A DNA stretch of 64,000 bases from Hofstenia miamia (lineage: Eukaryota; Xenacoelomorpha; Acoela). The position numbers and the translations under genes are program-made. The DNA is taken from positions 519,940 through 583,939 of the forward strand of contig SCFE01000091.1 of the NCBI GenBank assembly GCA_004352715.1. The letters are read 5' to 3'. Below, one piece after another: positions 12,229 to 23,867 of the stretch. How positions within the stretch are numbered: position 1 is the stretch's first letter; each line of letters begins with the position of its first letter. The notes under the pieces were generated by a model that was given only the letters and a program-made list of their open reading frames with translations, was not told where the DNA came from and ran no database searches.

Positions 12229-12640
12229 CCTATTACATATAAGATCACTTTTTCTATTTTCTATCGTCAAATTGTTTTATTGTAGAAGCTACCCAATATC
12301 CTCAAAAACGATCAGAGTTTAAATATGTTGTTTGCACGAAAATTTTAGCCTAAGGATAAAATTTTTAACTTTATTTATGGAAAAAAATTCATTTAGTTGT
12401 GCGCTTTAGCGTTCAAAGCCAAATTTATTTTCAATATGTCTTCCTGCTTATACCCTCGGGTAGCACGAGTAAAAACACGGGTACTCGTTGATATTACTCG
12501 TACACGATAGCCCTATTATATATATATATATATATATGTGTGTAAGCAAACTGAGCTTTCTAATACTTGATCTTATTACATACACTTAGAATATATTTAA
12601 GGTCATCATGCTTTGTTGTCGATTTAATAATTTACCCTTT
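12229..12640. other. Short AT-rich stretch with (TA)n
   Basis: Holds a (TA)n tract near 12516-12537 and nothing else recognised. Confidence 0.5.
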
Positions 12641-12649
12641 GTTGTGGAT

Positions 12650-13345
12650 GTTTAGTTCTTAGTAAAATATTTAAATTGATCTTCCTTAGTTTGATGGTGA
12701 CGGGTAAAAATTTCAGAATTCAGATGACCTCTTAAATGCTCATTAGATCCTATTCCCAGATGTCGCTTAGTTTCACCGATATATGATTTATCGCAATCAT
12801 CACATGTATATTTGCGGATTTGGGATGAAACTAAGTTTTTTGGGATATTGTCTTTGTTATTAAACATATCTTTTGTTTTAAAAGTTGTAAAAATCGAAGT
12901 GATCTTAGTAATTTTTAGTTTTGTATTCAGATTTCTCACTTTTTTGAATTTCTCAATTTGGTTACTTAGATATGGTATTTTCAAATAGTCTTCAATTTTC
13001 GTTTCTTTGTTGGTATTTTTCACATATGGCTGGATTTCATTGCAGTAATCCTTTTCAAATAGATGATCTGAATATTTTCTTAAAATATTATGAGGATATT
13101 ATTCATTTCGTTCTAAGATGGTAAAAAATTGATCAAAGGCATTAACTGTATGTTCGAATGTTGAACAGATTTTATATGCTCGATCAAATAATGCCTTAAT
13201 TGTATTCAATTTATGTGAGATATTACAAGTAGAACTATATGGTATGTATAATCCCGATTTGGGTTCTTTTATATGCCAACTTGTTTCATATGATGTGTTA
13301 AAGTTTTGAACACAAACATCTAAAAATACTAATTTGTTTTCCTAT
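12650..13345 (-). pseudogene. Penelope-like element remnant (RT thumb plus GIY-YIG)
   Basis: Reading down the minus strand, the upstream part (13345-13100) encodes KLVFLDVCVQ, then ETSWHIKEPKSGLYIP and a K-x-x-x-IKALFDRAYKIC segment, as in the RT thumb of Penelope-like elements. The downstream part (12652-13023) contains RKYTCDDCDKSYIGETKRHL and EHLRGHLN, a GIY-YIG endonuclease start in which the Y-I-G-E-T-x-R core and CxxC are intact. Stops and frameshifts separate the parts. The N-terminal half of the element is absent. Confidence 0.75.
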
Positions 13346-13399
13346 TGATTTTATATATATACATATATATATATAAATGAGAAATTTATTACAGGAACA

Positions 13400-14150
13400 G
13401 CCGGCATCTTACTTAAAGAAGATATTTGCAAGCTGAATAGATGAAAGATTTCCTAAAATACATAGAAAGTATTTTAGGCATAGAGAAATTTTTTTGTACT
13501 GGACATGTGACACTTATTATTTTCAATTGCTTTGAAAATTTGTAGAAATTTTTCATTAAAATCATTGTTTAGGATTTCATATAAATGTTTCTTCTCAATT
13601 TTCGCAATGTTGATTCGAGTTTATTAGGTTTTCGCATTTGCTTTCTCTGTAGTTTCGAAAGACTAGAAACATAAAATTCAGCATCATATAAATATGGAGG
13701 TGCTATATAAAATTGGAATACCAATAACTTGCTCTTACCAGAAAGATTTCTACAAAAAATCATAAACTTTTTATTTTCAAGTTAGCAGTTCTTATAATGT
13801 CGAAGGTATTGCTATTCCAGTTAGGCTATCGTCAATGTTTAGGCCCAAATATTAAAAATGTGTTACAGGTTGTATTACTTCTCGATCAACTAAAATTCTA
13901 TCTTCTAAAATTAATTCTTGATCTTTACAGTGTAAAGTTTTAGGTTTCTTACAAAAGATTTTTTAATAACTTTCAATGGAAACTTTATGCTTCAAATAAT
14001 CTGCGGTAGCAGATTGATCGTTGATTCTACCAATGACACGCATATTAACCATAGATCTTTCAATAAGAAAAAATTTCGCAGTTTGTTCGGTAAATAATAT
14101 ACCACTTAGTAGGCCTCCCATTACAAGAGATTTGGTAATTAAATTTTGCA
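13400..14150 (-). pseudogene. LINE-type reverse transcriptase fragment
   Basis: At 14151-13963 the minus strand reads MGGLLSGILF and later INDQSATADY, resembling the G--LSP-LF and (Y/F)-x-DDQ---AD boxes of LINE reverse transcriptases. Downstream, VTHF-YLGLNIDDSLT resembles the F-YLG--I-DD block of the thumb. The catalytic DD is degenerate (ND). Several stops are present. Confidence 0.5.
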
Positions 14151-14159
14151 TCCCTCAAG

Positions 14160-15010
14160 TGGCGAATGTTAAGACATCATTCATTCGCAAATATTATTAT
14201 TGAATTTATAAAAATCGAAAACTATGCCATTGCTACATATATCCAAAATATAGTAAAACACTTTTTTGTTAACCTTAAGCAATCTAGCGTCTGTTTTAAA
14301 GCCCGAAACGTTTTTCAACATTTACAAAGAATTTTCTCAGAATCTATTAGCAAATTTGAAAATCTTGGGGCATGGGTAGGTCTATTGGGAAACATACTTT
14401 AATACAATGTTGAAAATTTCTCACCAACGCATTTTGCTATGCTTAAGGTTTCTTTGAAAATTTCGAATTTTTAAAAAGATTTAAATTTTCTCCATAACAA
14501 TTGTTCATGTATTCATAATGTTTTGAGCTCATGGAAGAAACAAAAACCTTTGACTGTTTTTTGATATGTGCAAAGATATATATATATATATATATATATA
14601 CAGTATGTATATTCCACTAAATGTAAATTCAAATCTTCCGCATGATTCGGGTTCTATTTTTCTTTAATAAAAAATACACCATTTTACACTCTATACACTA
14701 GCCTTCTTCAAATAGCAACTTTTTTAAACACATTTCTCGAAAAAATGGTACATGCATTTGAAAGGGACATATTTACAAATTGTGGACTGTAACCAATTTC
14801 GACAAACGCTGTTTTTGTGCTTCCTACAGATGGTTTCAGAGTAATGTGCTGTTAAGAATGATGTACTGCAGATTTAAATACAAATTTTCGATTTGGATAA
14901 TAAAAAATGGAAAAAAAGATGGGTGAACAAAAACTGTTTGTATTAATTTCTTTGCATTGGCACAATTGCAGTAATATAGACGCAAACTCTGTTTTTAAAT
15001 GTTCAAATAA
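14160..15010. other. Intergenic, one (TA)n tract
   Basis: Contains the microsatellite at 14576-14600. The open frame at 14166-14402 shows no recognised family. Nothing else is supported. Confidence 0.5.
14576..14600. repeat. (TA)n microsatellite
   Basis: TA run of about 25 bp. Confidence 0.9.
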
Positions 15011-15018
15011 AAAAAATA

Positions 15019-15330
15019 TTATTGTAAAAACTCTCTTCGCTTACAGCTTAAGATAGAAAGTGGATACAGTAATTCAATAATTTCCATTTTGAAAATGATA
15101 TTGACAAATTTCTTGTAATGTTTTGGTAAGCCGACTACTAATTCAATTGGAAATGAATGTTTAATTTCATCGTATTTAACTTGTTGTGACAATCCAGATA
15201 TATACTGAACTATCCATTCTGCGAGCCATGGTGAAGTTTCATTAATTCGATTGATCATTTTGTGTTGAAGTATGTTATTAAACGCACTACTGTCACAAAA
15301 AGTATCATTCTCACGATCCACGTTGTATCT
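15019..15330 (-). pseudogene. CR1/jockey-type RT fragment
   Basis: A 100-residue frame contains SSAFNNILQHKMINRINE and SPWLAEWIVQYISGLSQQVK, which is the RT stretch between the D-x-x-x-AF box and the G-PQG box in LINEs (I-SPWL--WI--YISGR-Q-VKY). It ends before the catalytic FADD box. It is a short dead fragment. Confidence 0.6.
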
Positions 15331-15394
15331 GAACTTAGCTCTAGTGAATTGTATGCATATTGCATGGTATATAAAAGTAAATTAATTACATTTT

Positions 15395-15920
15395 CATGGG
15401 CGTCGATCCTGGGGGATAGGGGGGATTCCCCCTCCTCCCTCCCCCCCCCCAATATTCATTTTTTGAAATTCTCATGATTTATTCTCTAAAAATAGTTATT
15501 TTAGCAATTTCTAATATAGGTATTTAAAAATAAATATGAAATGTAAATTGCAATTTGCCCTTCAAATCATCACCATTATAACACGTTGTTTTGCTGTTAG
15601 CAGTTCATTCTATTACATTTATCAAAGAAAGTTGGGAGTTGTTATAATTTTAGTCTATTTTAGCGGCTGAAGCAGTTATTAGCAGTAAATCAGCCAAGGT
15701 CATACTGTGTCATGTGGACAAGGGGTAGCCCTAGTTGAACTTGTTTATGAGCCTGTTATTGCAAAATGCTTGACAAAAGTTGTGGAACATGGGCATTAGT
15801 TTACTAATGCTTATGGCCAACAAGAAACAAGAAAAAAGTTATATGGTAAACCATACATTTCTATTTTGTATATTCATAAATGTTATACCCCCTAATCAAG
15901 AAAATAAATTGACGCCACTG
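15395..15920. mobile_element. hAT-type MITE (526 bp) with G/C-rich subterminal tract
   Basis: The left end is CATGGGCGTCGATCC and the right end, reverse-complemented, is CAGTGGCGTCAATTT. A perfect 8-bp duplication TACATTTT flanks it at 15387-15394 and 15921-15928. A GGGGGAT and poly-C tract lies just inside the left end (15410-15450), mirrored by a CCCCCTAATC tract at the right end. No transposase is seen. Confidence 0.75.
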
Positions 15921-15928
15921 TACATTTT

Positions 15929-16479
15929 CTTTCTATGCAAATTGAAATGCATCGATTTTGTTTGCTATTTTTTGACTGTAGATATTAGCTATAAACTTGA
16001 CTAGAATCGGGGGTCACATCAATTGACCTGAAGTTTCTTAGTTTTCATTGCATACTTCAATATTATTAGTCTTTTGCAATGGCAGCTTTAATTCTAGCAC
16101 GGAATTTGCGGTAAAATCTAACAAAAACACTTTCAATGATTTCGCCATTTCTTGATGAATATAAATTTAAAGCTTATCAACAGTGGTTTTTGGGGATGCC
16201 TGAACTAAGTAATTCACTATATTAAGGTATTGTGAAGTGGGTGATCACATTTGTGAATCTATGACGAAAGGGACTCTTCCTTGCACGAAGTACAGATTCC
16301 TCTTTGATACATGCGAAGGTACAGATCCTTGATTTTAAACAACATTGTTCAGAACAAGCATTCCGGGCAAGAGAGGATCATTATTGACTACAATCAAAAA
16401 CAAAAATCAGTAAGTGATGTCTTTATAGCTATCTGGGGAGCGAATTGTTATGTATAAAAGAATTTAGTTACACTCCGTA
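15929..16479. other. Intergenic, nothing firmly recognised
   Basis: A minus-strand phrase near 16060-16140 (RKFRARIKAAIA) resembles the C-terminal end of Tc1/mariner transposases but is too short to call. Confidence 0.35.
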
Positions 16480-17620
16480 AATTTTGGGATGACTCAAATC
16501 GGCCTCGTACAATGCTTGTCACGTTGGAGAGTTAGTTGGGAATTAAGAAAATTTTAGCGAGTACATATAAACTCAAGAATTATGACAGAAAAATATACGC
16601 AAAGCCGCGATCTAACCGTAGATGAACAGAAGAAAGAAAAAGAGTTGCTCAAGGAGATATACAATATGATTCAAGAAGGAACGGATAGGAAAACAATAAA
16701 AATCAGAAACCTGAAGCTGTTTTAATAAACAATAAAGTGGTGTGTTGACTAGTAAATGAGAAGTTGGTAAGAATATTTAATGATACTGTGCACCCCCCGT
16801 TCCACGTCTGCTCACTTTGTTTATTACATTCTCATATGGTAGTGGTGTCTTACATAATATGTTAGAACTCAATAATATTGCCATCTCACATAATTTTTAC
16901 GATGGATTGTCCCGAAGAACCTATTATAATGGAGTCATACCATCTGTTCCGCCTAGACAGAGATCTAGAGAAATTCGTAGAATATGGCGGAGAGGCCTAT
17001 TAATTTTCGTTAGTCAGTATTGGTGAAGAGTGAAACCAAAAGTTATAAAGCCATTTTCCGAACCGGATATTGAGCTACTGGCCATAAACTGTAGACCAGT
17101 ATTCTTACCGTCAATGTATGGTTCAGTTCTAATAGTAAATCTTTACTTGATCCCAAGCGAAATGACAGGAGTTGCGTAAGTTTATGCAGTATTTTACACG
17201 CTGTTATCCGAAAGCAAAATAAAAGCTATTGAAGAGTTTACCCAAACTAACTGTGTGAACGATCCTATGTTCATCGGTTCCAACAATCTGCTGGACTTTC
17301 CTTATGTGAGTAAACCGAGCTTCTATTCATCACGGTTGGAGCCACCCCTCAATAATGCTCCAATTAGCTTTCATATGTCTATTGTCCTTATACCACGGTT
17401 AAACTCCACCAACAAATCAAGACAACCGAAGTCTACCTATGATGCAAGTTTGTTCAATGAGTACTATATAAAATTTCAACTTGAATCAACGGACTGGCAA
17501 ACTCTCTTTAATAATGAAAACGTTGATATTGTTGCCGAGACGATTGACTGCTATGTTCAATTTCTCTCAGAGAATAGTAGAATTAGTAAACATACACGTA
17601 TTGACAGCGTCTAAGGAAGA
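16480..17620 (+). pseudogene. CR1/L2-like LINE fragment (ORF1 end plus endonuclease part)
   Basis: At 16500-16740 broken frames read LVTLESELGIKKILAS and LKNYDRKIYAKPRS, similar to the region before the endonuclease in vertebrate-type CR1/L2 LINEs. From 17040 the frame KPFSEPDIELLAINCRPVFL followed by PSMYGSVLIVNLYLIP matches the E-L---CRP-YLPREF-SV-V--VYIPP endonuclease segment. The frame at 17255-17614 ends with STDWQTLF and YVQFLSENS, matching the linker before the RT. The RT itself is missing. Confidence 0.65.
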
Positions 17621-17629
17621 CTTACAAAT

Positions 17630-18700
17630 TTTCATGTACTGCCTGAACTCGTAAAGACTAAACGAAAAAATGTTATTGCTAAATTTTTTCGGTAAAAGTC
17701 GTAATTAATATTTCCAAGCAAAAATAAATCTTAAAATGAAAATAATAGCAAACAATTCACATTTTCAATTTACAAACTTTATATTTCTAATTTTTTCGGT
17801 AAGAATCGTAACTAACAATTATTTTCAAATGAAAACATTTATTTAACATAGAGAAAAATAAATACATATTTCACACATGACCCATATGTCAATTGAAAAA
17901 ATAAAAACTTTTTTAAAATAAATACATGCTTTCGCAGACGCGTAATCTCACCATAAAGAGAAAACGAAAACTTTTAAATAATGAATATATTTACAAAGAA
18001 AATATAAAATGAACTAATAAATTATGATAAAGTTCATATAGCGAATGTTATCTACAGTTCAATGAACAATGATAATATTCGTTAAACCTTCATGTTGAGA
18101 TGGGAATGCTGTAGGAAACAAACGCAATGTGTATTTGCACGTTATGAATTTCACATGGTAGTATGTAAATTAATGATTAATATGCAAGTCAAATGAGGTG
18201 ATACTTCACAATATAAAACACATGACAATTAAAAGTTTGAACAAATGCAATTAAAAATGTGTATTAATAAACAAACTACGTATATAATTAATTTAACATT
18301 GGACAGTAAATTATCAGAAATTCGTTAAAATAATATTGATTACGTTTTTAAAAGAAATCAAAGAAAGACTACTACCCTGAAAGATTTCAAACTTTTTGGT
18401 ATTGTTTTGATTCTTAACGCCTTTTGCAATATTATTTCTAGTTAGTTTTGTAGATATTTCTACAAAAGATGCGTTCTCATTTGAACTCTCTAAGTTATGG
18501 ATTGGTGTAATTTGAGTAAAATTATACCAATTTCCAAATGAAAATAACACAAGCTATTATGATTCATAAAATCACTATTAAAAATATCCAACCATTTATA
18601 AGAATTTCATACAAAACTTGGGCCCTTATGTAATAGTGCACATTAATAATGTTGTATTACATTTACATGCATGTTTGTTTATAGCTTATGGCACAGTAAT
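17630..18700. other. AT-rich intergenic DNA
   Basis: No coding or repeat structure recognised. Phrases such as ATTTTTTCGGTAA recur at 17680 and 17800 but no element ends could be set. Confidence 0.4.
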
Positions 18701-18857
18701 TAGAAAATAGACCCCTCTTAGAATACAAATAATCCCTTCGAATTTATAAACCATCACTTTAGGCTTTTCTCTATTGGTGCCCATTAACTCTGATAAATTA
18801 TTTCAAACTTTCTAGCCATTTTATGATAAGCCTGTAACAAAAAAATTGGACACCACC

Positions 18858-19290
18858 ATTTGTTTATCAGTATACCATCATTTGGCTTTGTACGATCTTA
18901 AGAAACAGTAGTGCTCGTTTTTGGCATAAATTTACAGGTATCGAATACCAAACTCGCTCAATCTCAGCTTTCTTTTATTAAATGACTACACAAATCTGTT
19001 GCCTAATTCTCTCTTAATAATAACCCAAAGATTCTCGATTAGATTAAAAGTAGTACTTGGAGACGGCCAATTAAAAAATCATTAAATAACTGCATTGTTA
19101 ATCTTGCTTTATGGTTATTATCCTGCATTAAAATAAAATTGTCCAGTCCCATGCTTGAGGCAGATAACAAGTGTTTACACTATAGATGTCCACATTATTT
19201 GACAGCATTAACTGACATTTCAAAAATTCAAATTTTCCAATGCTGCAGTAGCTGAAGCATCCCCATTCCATAATAAGATAAAATAAGAAT
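18858..19290 (-). pseudogene. Tc1-like transposase, C-terminal half
   Basis: The minus strand reads MEWGCFSYCSIGKFEFL, then NFILMQDNNHKARLTMQLFN and PSPSTTFNLIENLWVIIKRE. These are the W-G-F---G-G, QDN--H and PDLNPIENLWG-IK blocks of Tc1 transposases, including the positions of the second D and the final E of the DDE triad. The PDLNP motif is degraded to STTFN. The upstream half with the first D is replaced by the LINE 3' end. Frameshifts are present. Confidence 0.75.
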
Positions 19291-19850
19291 TTATTAAAAA
19301 TCAGAAAAAACATCTGATAGTCATCTAAAAAAGCTTTTATACAAAATTGATAAAAAGTACAATCTGAAATCATGGTACCAAAGTTCAGGTTCTCAAAAAA
19401 ACGAGTTGGGAACAAGTTTTCGTATTTCTTGATAAGCAACTTATAAGGTAACACGTCCTCCAAAACATGATTGTCCCTATGCAATATAGTTTCATATAAA
19501 GATGAATCTACTTCATTACCTAATTGTTGAAACGGCTTGAGATCTTTAATCACACCTTAAGTAACCAGTCGCTTTTGAAGTGTATCGATTTTTTTCTGCC
19601 CACTCAAATTAACCCCACCCCAAACAGTCAGGCAATACTTTATTTGACTAAGGAATAAACGGATATACAGGGTTTGTAATTCAACAAAATTGTAGCCAAT
19701 GGATTTCAGCTTTTTGAGAAAATAAACTTTCTGGGCAACGTTTACTGCAAAGTGATCGAACCTGAAAAGTCAAATCATCCGATAAAGTAATTCCCAGTAT
19801 TTTCGCATTCTTCACTCGTTTGATTTCGAAGGTTTCACCAGGATTAGTGT
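19290..19850 (-). pseudogene. CR1-like LINE ORF2, C-terminal part
   Basis: The minus strand reads NPGETFEIKRVKNAKILGIT followed by LSDDLTF, the RT thumb block before the C-terminal domain in CR1/jockey LINEs. Frame-shifted stretches then give LYIRLFLSQIKY and WGGVNLSGQKK-like text, and an in-frame C-terminal piece beginning KDLKPFQQLGNEVDSSLYET. Confidence 0.7.
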
Positions 19851-19858
19851 CACATGAC
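19851..19858. repeat. hAT target-site duplication, left copy
   Basis: CACATGAC, identical to 21628-21635. Confidence 0.9.
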
Positions 19859-20240
19859 CAGACACTGGAAATAAATAATTTTATTGAAATAATTTCAATA
19901 AATAATATTGAAATAATTTATTTTACCAACAGAAAATAAAAAAAATTTATTTTTGGGAAAAAATAATTTCAAAATAATTGTGCTTTCTGTCACTGAATGT
20001 ATGGTTCTTTTGCCTGCCTGGGAATTTGGCATTTTTATCGCTGAGGCACAATTTATTTGTTTACAGACAAGGCTCGTTGCTAGCTCTCACGTTATTTAGT
20101 GCATTAGCGGTCAACCTGCGGCGGCTGTGCAAACTGCATCATCAGCGTTGCAAACAACCAACGAATCAGGCGCAACTAGAAATATTCAGTTCTGCATTGC
20201 GTATAGCATTGTGACTTACAATTTGAGTGCTAGCATATCA

Positions 20241-21464
20241 ATATGCCTCCACGAATGAATAAGCAGATCGTTGAGCATTATTTTACGGAAGTTGAAAAGG
20301 GGAGTATGTTTGCAAGTGCGGCCGTAAACGCAAACAACGCCCGAATACAGGGTATGCAAACCTTTTAAANTTGCAATGATTAGGCGATATTTTGAATTGA
20401 CACCGTTCATTGACAGCACAGACCCGAATATGGCTGTTTTGTTACTTTCGCTGACAGAGGCGCTAGAACTGAAAACCTTATTCTCAGCACTCCAAAAAAT
20501 TAATTCTGTCACACTTAAATTACAGGAAGAAGATATTAACCTTGGGGATGTGCGCATACTCTTCGATTCTTTGATAGAAGAATTTCCACTATTCCGAAAT
20601 TATCTCGAAAAGAACTCGACTATCGTTCATTCACCACTACTGGAGAATGCTATCAGCAATTCTATATTAGGTGAAAATTTGGCTCAAGATGAAACCGATA
20701 TTCTGGTGTCTGTTTTTGGAGAAAATGAAATTTCTGTTGTTCCTGATCAGCCAAACTCGNTGAAGGCCATCAGTACTCTAAAAGAAGCAGCAAAGCTCCG
20801 ACATAAGACATTTCTTCGTCCCGTTCTTCGAAATGCTACAAGGTGGTCTTCAACGCTTGCAATGACGTTCATTGACAGGACAGACCCGAAAATGGCTGTT
20901 TTGTTACTTTCGCCGACAGAGGCGCTAGAACTGAAAACCTTATTCTCAGCACTCCAAAAAATTAATTCTGTCACACTTAAATTACAGGAAGAAGATATTA
21001 ACCTTGGGGATGTGCGCATACTCTTCGATTCTTTGATAGAAGAATTTCCACTATTCCGAAATTATCTCGAAAAGAACTCGACTATCGTTCATTCACCACT
21101 ACTGGAGAATGCTATCAGCAATTCTATATTAGGTGAAAATTTGGCTCAAGATGAAACCGATATTCTGGCGTCTGTTTTTGGAGAAAATGAAATTTCTGTT
21201 GTTCCTGATCAGCCAAACTCGCTTAACTTTGCTGAAGTTGCTTTGAAAAAAAAGAAAGTCTCCGCTTCATGTCATTTAAGTTGGGTGCCGCCAAATTCCA
21301 ACCTGGTTGAGCGTCTGTTTAGTTCAGCTATGCAAGTCATGAGCCCACATCGCAAAAACATGACACCCATGCATTTGGAAATCGTCATGTTCTTGAAGGT
21401 TAACAGGCGATTTTGGGATTCCTCAGTGCTGGATTTGGTTATCAATAAAGAAACTGCTGAGTAA
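20241..21464 (+). pseudogene. hAT transposase, BED finger and hATC domain, disrupted
   Basis: From the ATG at 20241 the product starts MPPRMNKQIVEHYFTEVEKG. A +1 shift near 20310 then gives CKCGRKRKQRPNTGYANLL, a BED-type zinc finger start. After the Ns the frame contains ATRWSST, a typical hAT block, and near the C-terminus WVPPNSNLVERLFSSA and MTPMHLEIVMFLKVNRRFWD, the hATC dimerisation signature. A stretch of about 118 codons occurs twice (20403-20759 and about 20868-21222), the first copy bounded by single Ns. The transposase is much shorter than the usual 600 or so residues and cannot be functional as assembled. Confidence 0.85.
20371..20759. other. N-bounded block, probably a misplaced contig
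   Basis: Single Ns at 20370 and 20760 bound this block. Nearly all of it repeats in 20868-21222 with a few differences (for example GACAGCACAGACCCGAATAT against GACAGGACAGACCCGAAAAT). It is most likely an allelic or paralogous hAT fragment placed by the assembler. Confidence 0.7.
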
Positions 21465-21627
21465 CTGTTGAAAATCATTGCATAATGTTTTTATCTTGTG
21501 TGCTGTAATTTTGAAAATAATTGCAAAAAAAATAATGATAATTGCAATTATTTATTTTTTGTTCTTAAAATAAAAATAATTTATTTTTGGTTCAAAATAT
21601 ATTTCAATACATTATTTCCAATGTCTG

Positions 21628-21635
21628 CACATGAC
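21628..21635. repeat. hAT target-site duplication, right copy
   Basis: CACATGAC, identical to 19851-19858. Confidence 0.9.
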
Positions 21636-22513
21636 CAGTTCAAAAATAGTTCTACTGACTTTGATGCATTACACCAATTTTTTATATGTATCAGAACTAT
21701 TTCAGAAATGTCAGAATTCATACCAGCAACTACTCCGGTTATATCATCGGCAAACTTCGTGAGACGAACCACTTCATGATGATATGACAGTCCATCATAA
21801 ACAATATTGAATAAGAGAGGCCCTAGGACAGTCCCTTGCGGTCCGCCACTGTTGGTGTACAAGATTAATGAACTGAATTTATTCATTTCCACATACTGAC
21901 ACCGGTCAGAAAGAAAATCGCATACTAGATTAACTATGTGAGGCTTGTCTTTCAGCACTCCTGATAACTTCTCAATTATAGTGTTTCTGTGAACTTTGTC
22001 GAAAGCCTGCTTAAATCTAACGCAAATACACGAATATAATTATACTTCTGACTCTTGTAGAAATTTTCAATGTCCTGGAGAATTCGGTGGAGTGCTAAAG
22101 AACAAGATGATTGTCTTTTAAATCCAAATTGTTCTCTAGAAATGGTTGATTCGTAGTCTTTTGATATAAAACAATCAAATGTGAGACGCTCAAATTTTCT
22201 TGCAGGCACTGAAGTGATAGAAACTTGCCGAAGATTATTCAACGAGTTTTTTCGAATCTTTGACTAAAGGAACAGCCTGAGCTATTTTAAAGACCTTGGG
22301 AAAAATTCCACTTCTTACAGAAAAATTCAATATATGCAAAAGTTGTTCAGTGAAATTGTGTGCATTGTCTCTGAGAAACCACCAAAGAAAACCATCTTTT
22401 TCGTTTTTCGCAAATTGTGATACACTTGATGTGTAAAACCGGGAGCTTCGTGATTGAGATTTTAGAAGAAGAGATTGCATTCTTCTCTGGAGAAGTTTCG
22501 AAAAAAAACTCAT
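21636..22513 (-). pseudogene. CR1-like LINE ORF2, reverse transcriptase
   Basis: Minus-strand frames in order: PLVKDSKK with the preceding SGIFPKVFKIAQAVPL (RT block 1), EQFGFKRQSSCSLALHRILQ, VFALDLS (D of box A), PQGTVLGPLLFNIVYD, and KFADDITGVVAG (catalytic FADD box). Two frameshifts break it. The FADD residues are intact. The domain continues at 19850 beyond the hAT insertion. Confidence 0.85.
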
Positions 22514-22585
22514 TTATTCAGTACTGAATGGGATATTTGACTTCACTTTCTTCATGTTGTTCGTTAAAGAGTTTACTTGACGCCA

Positions 22586-23600
22586 TCATTGCTGACTTCC
22601 ACGACTTGATTTACTTCCAGGCAAGTACTCCAAAATCTGTTGTTGTATTTTGGTGGTTAGACTTTTTAGTAGTCGGAACTTTCTTTTCCTGTAAACCGCA
22701 TGCTTTTTCCTCAATAAAGACTTCACGTAAAGCACGATATAATCAGGGTCTTTGATCGACATCTTTATCTTTCTGATTGGACAGTGTAAATCAAGAATCA
22801 GTTGAAGTTTGAAATAGAAAGCCTCCAGGGCTTCATTGGCATCCGAATAAGACAAAATGTCCAAAAAGAAGTATTATCTAACGCAACGTAAAGGTTTTCT
22901 TTATTTCTTCAACTAAAACAGCGATAATAGTCATAATATTTTACCCTCTGTCTTTTGATGTGATCAGCGATAATTGCCAAATGGCCAGTTTGAATTGTTG
23001 AGCTGAACGTATGAGTACTACAGTTGGGGGACGTGGATAGTATGAAATCCAATTGCTTTTCATCGTGCCTCAGTCAAACAAACAGATGCTCAACAAGGAG
23101 GTTGAGAGAAAAATTTTTCATGTCAAGATCATTGAAATCGCCCAATAGTGTAAAAATGCAATTGCTATCACAAGTAGACAATGTTTCGAAGCTTACTAAA
23201 CTGTGATCGTAGTACTGTTGCTGTTTTTGGACATTCGATGGGTAATATACCAAACAATAATAATGTTTATCTGATCCAGTAAGCACTGGCCACAATACTT
23301 CCAATTTATATTATCCTGGGAGTTAAAGTTTGGACAGTGTCAAGAAATTCTTGTAGTAAACAGCAACACCTCCTCCGCTGGATTTAACGAAGTTTATCGA
23401 ATTTATATCATTTCTAATTAAATTATATCGATTAATAGAAACAAGGTTATCGTGGACTTCGGTAATAAAAAGACATCAACGTCTTGAGAATAAATATCTC
23501 CTGATAGATGAAGAATTGCATTCTCTTTTTTTATTAACCTTGAGTTTAAGAGCATGATTCTTGGGGCCATGGCGGGCAGTCAACTTTTATTAACCCACAG
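22586..23600 (-). pseudogene. CR1-like LINE ORF2, endonuclease and linker
   Basis: The frame at 23304-23074 has FTLLGDFNDLD, the G-D-F-N block of apurinic-type LINE endonucleases, preceded by an ED--CLVYYPS-like strand. The frame at 22864-22586 is a basic linker (KDPDYIVLYVKSLLRKKHAV) typical of the stretch between endonuclease and RT. Stops are present. Confidence 0.65.
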
Positions 23601-23867
23601 TCCATTTTTAAGCACTAGTAATTTCAAATTTGAGATTCGAATCAACTCAGGATCATAACCACTATTTATAAGCTCTCGTGGTTGTTTCAATCAATAACGT
23701 TCAACAATACCCTCTTCCGATGAAAGATCTCTGCTGATGAATACCTTTTCAGAAAAAAATTTTAATTTTCGTAGTGACAACAAAATTTTCCGTTTTGCCT
23801 AAAGGATATTTACGATATTTGACAGGTTTGCCCAGCCGTTTAATATCCACAATTATTGTTTCTACAT

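Larger units (their letters stand above)
19859..21627 (+). mobile_element. hAT transposon inserted in the LINE
   Basis: The left end CAGACACTGGAAATAA and the right end, reverse-complemented, CAGACATTGGAAATAA match at 15 of 16 positions. A perfect 8-bp duplication CACATGAC flanks the element. Inside is a plus-strand transposase with a BED-type finger at the start and a hAT dimerisation domain at the end. The middle is disturbed by two single-N joins. Confidence 0.93.

Noticed and set aside
20216-21019. Minus-strand frames opposite the hAT transposase
   Set aside because: Shadows; the plus strand carries the recognisable BED and hATC motifs.
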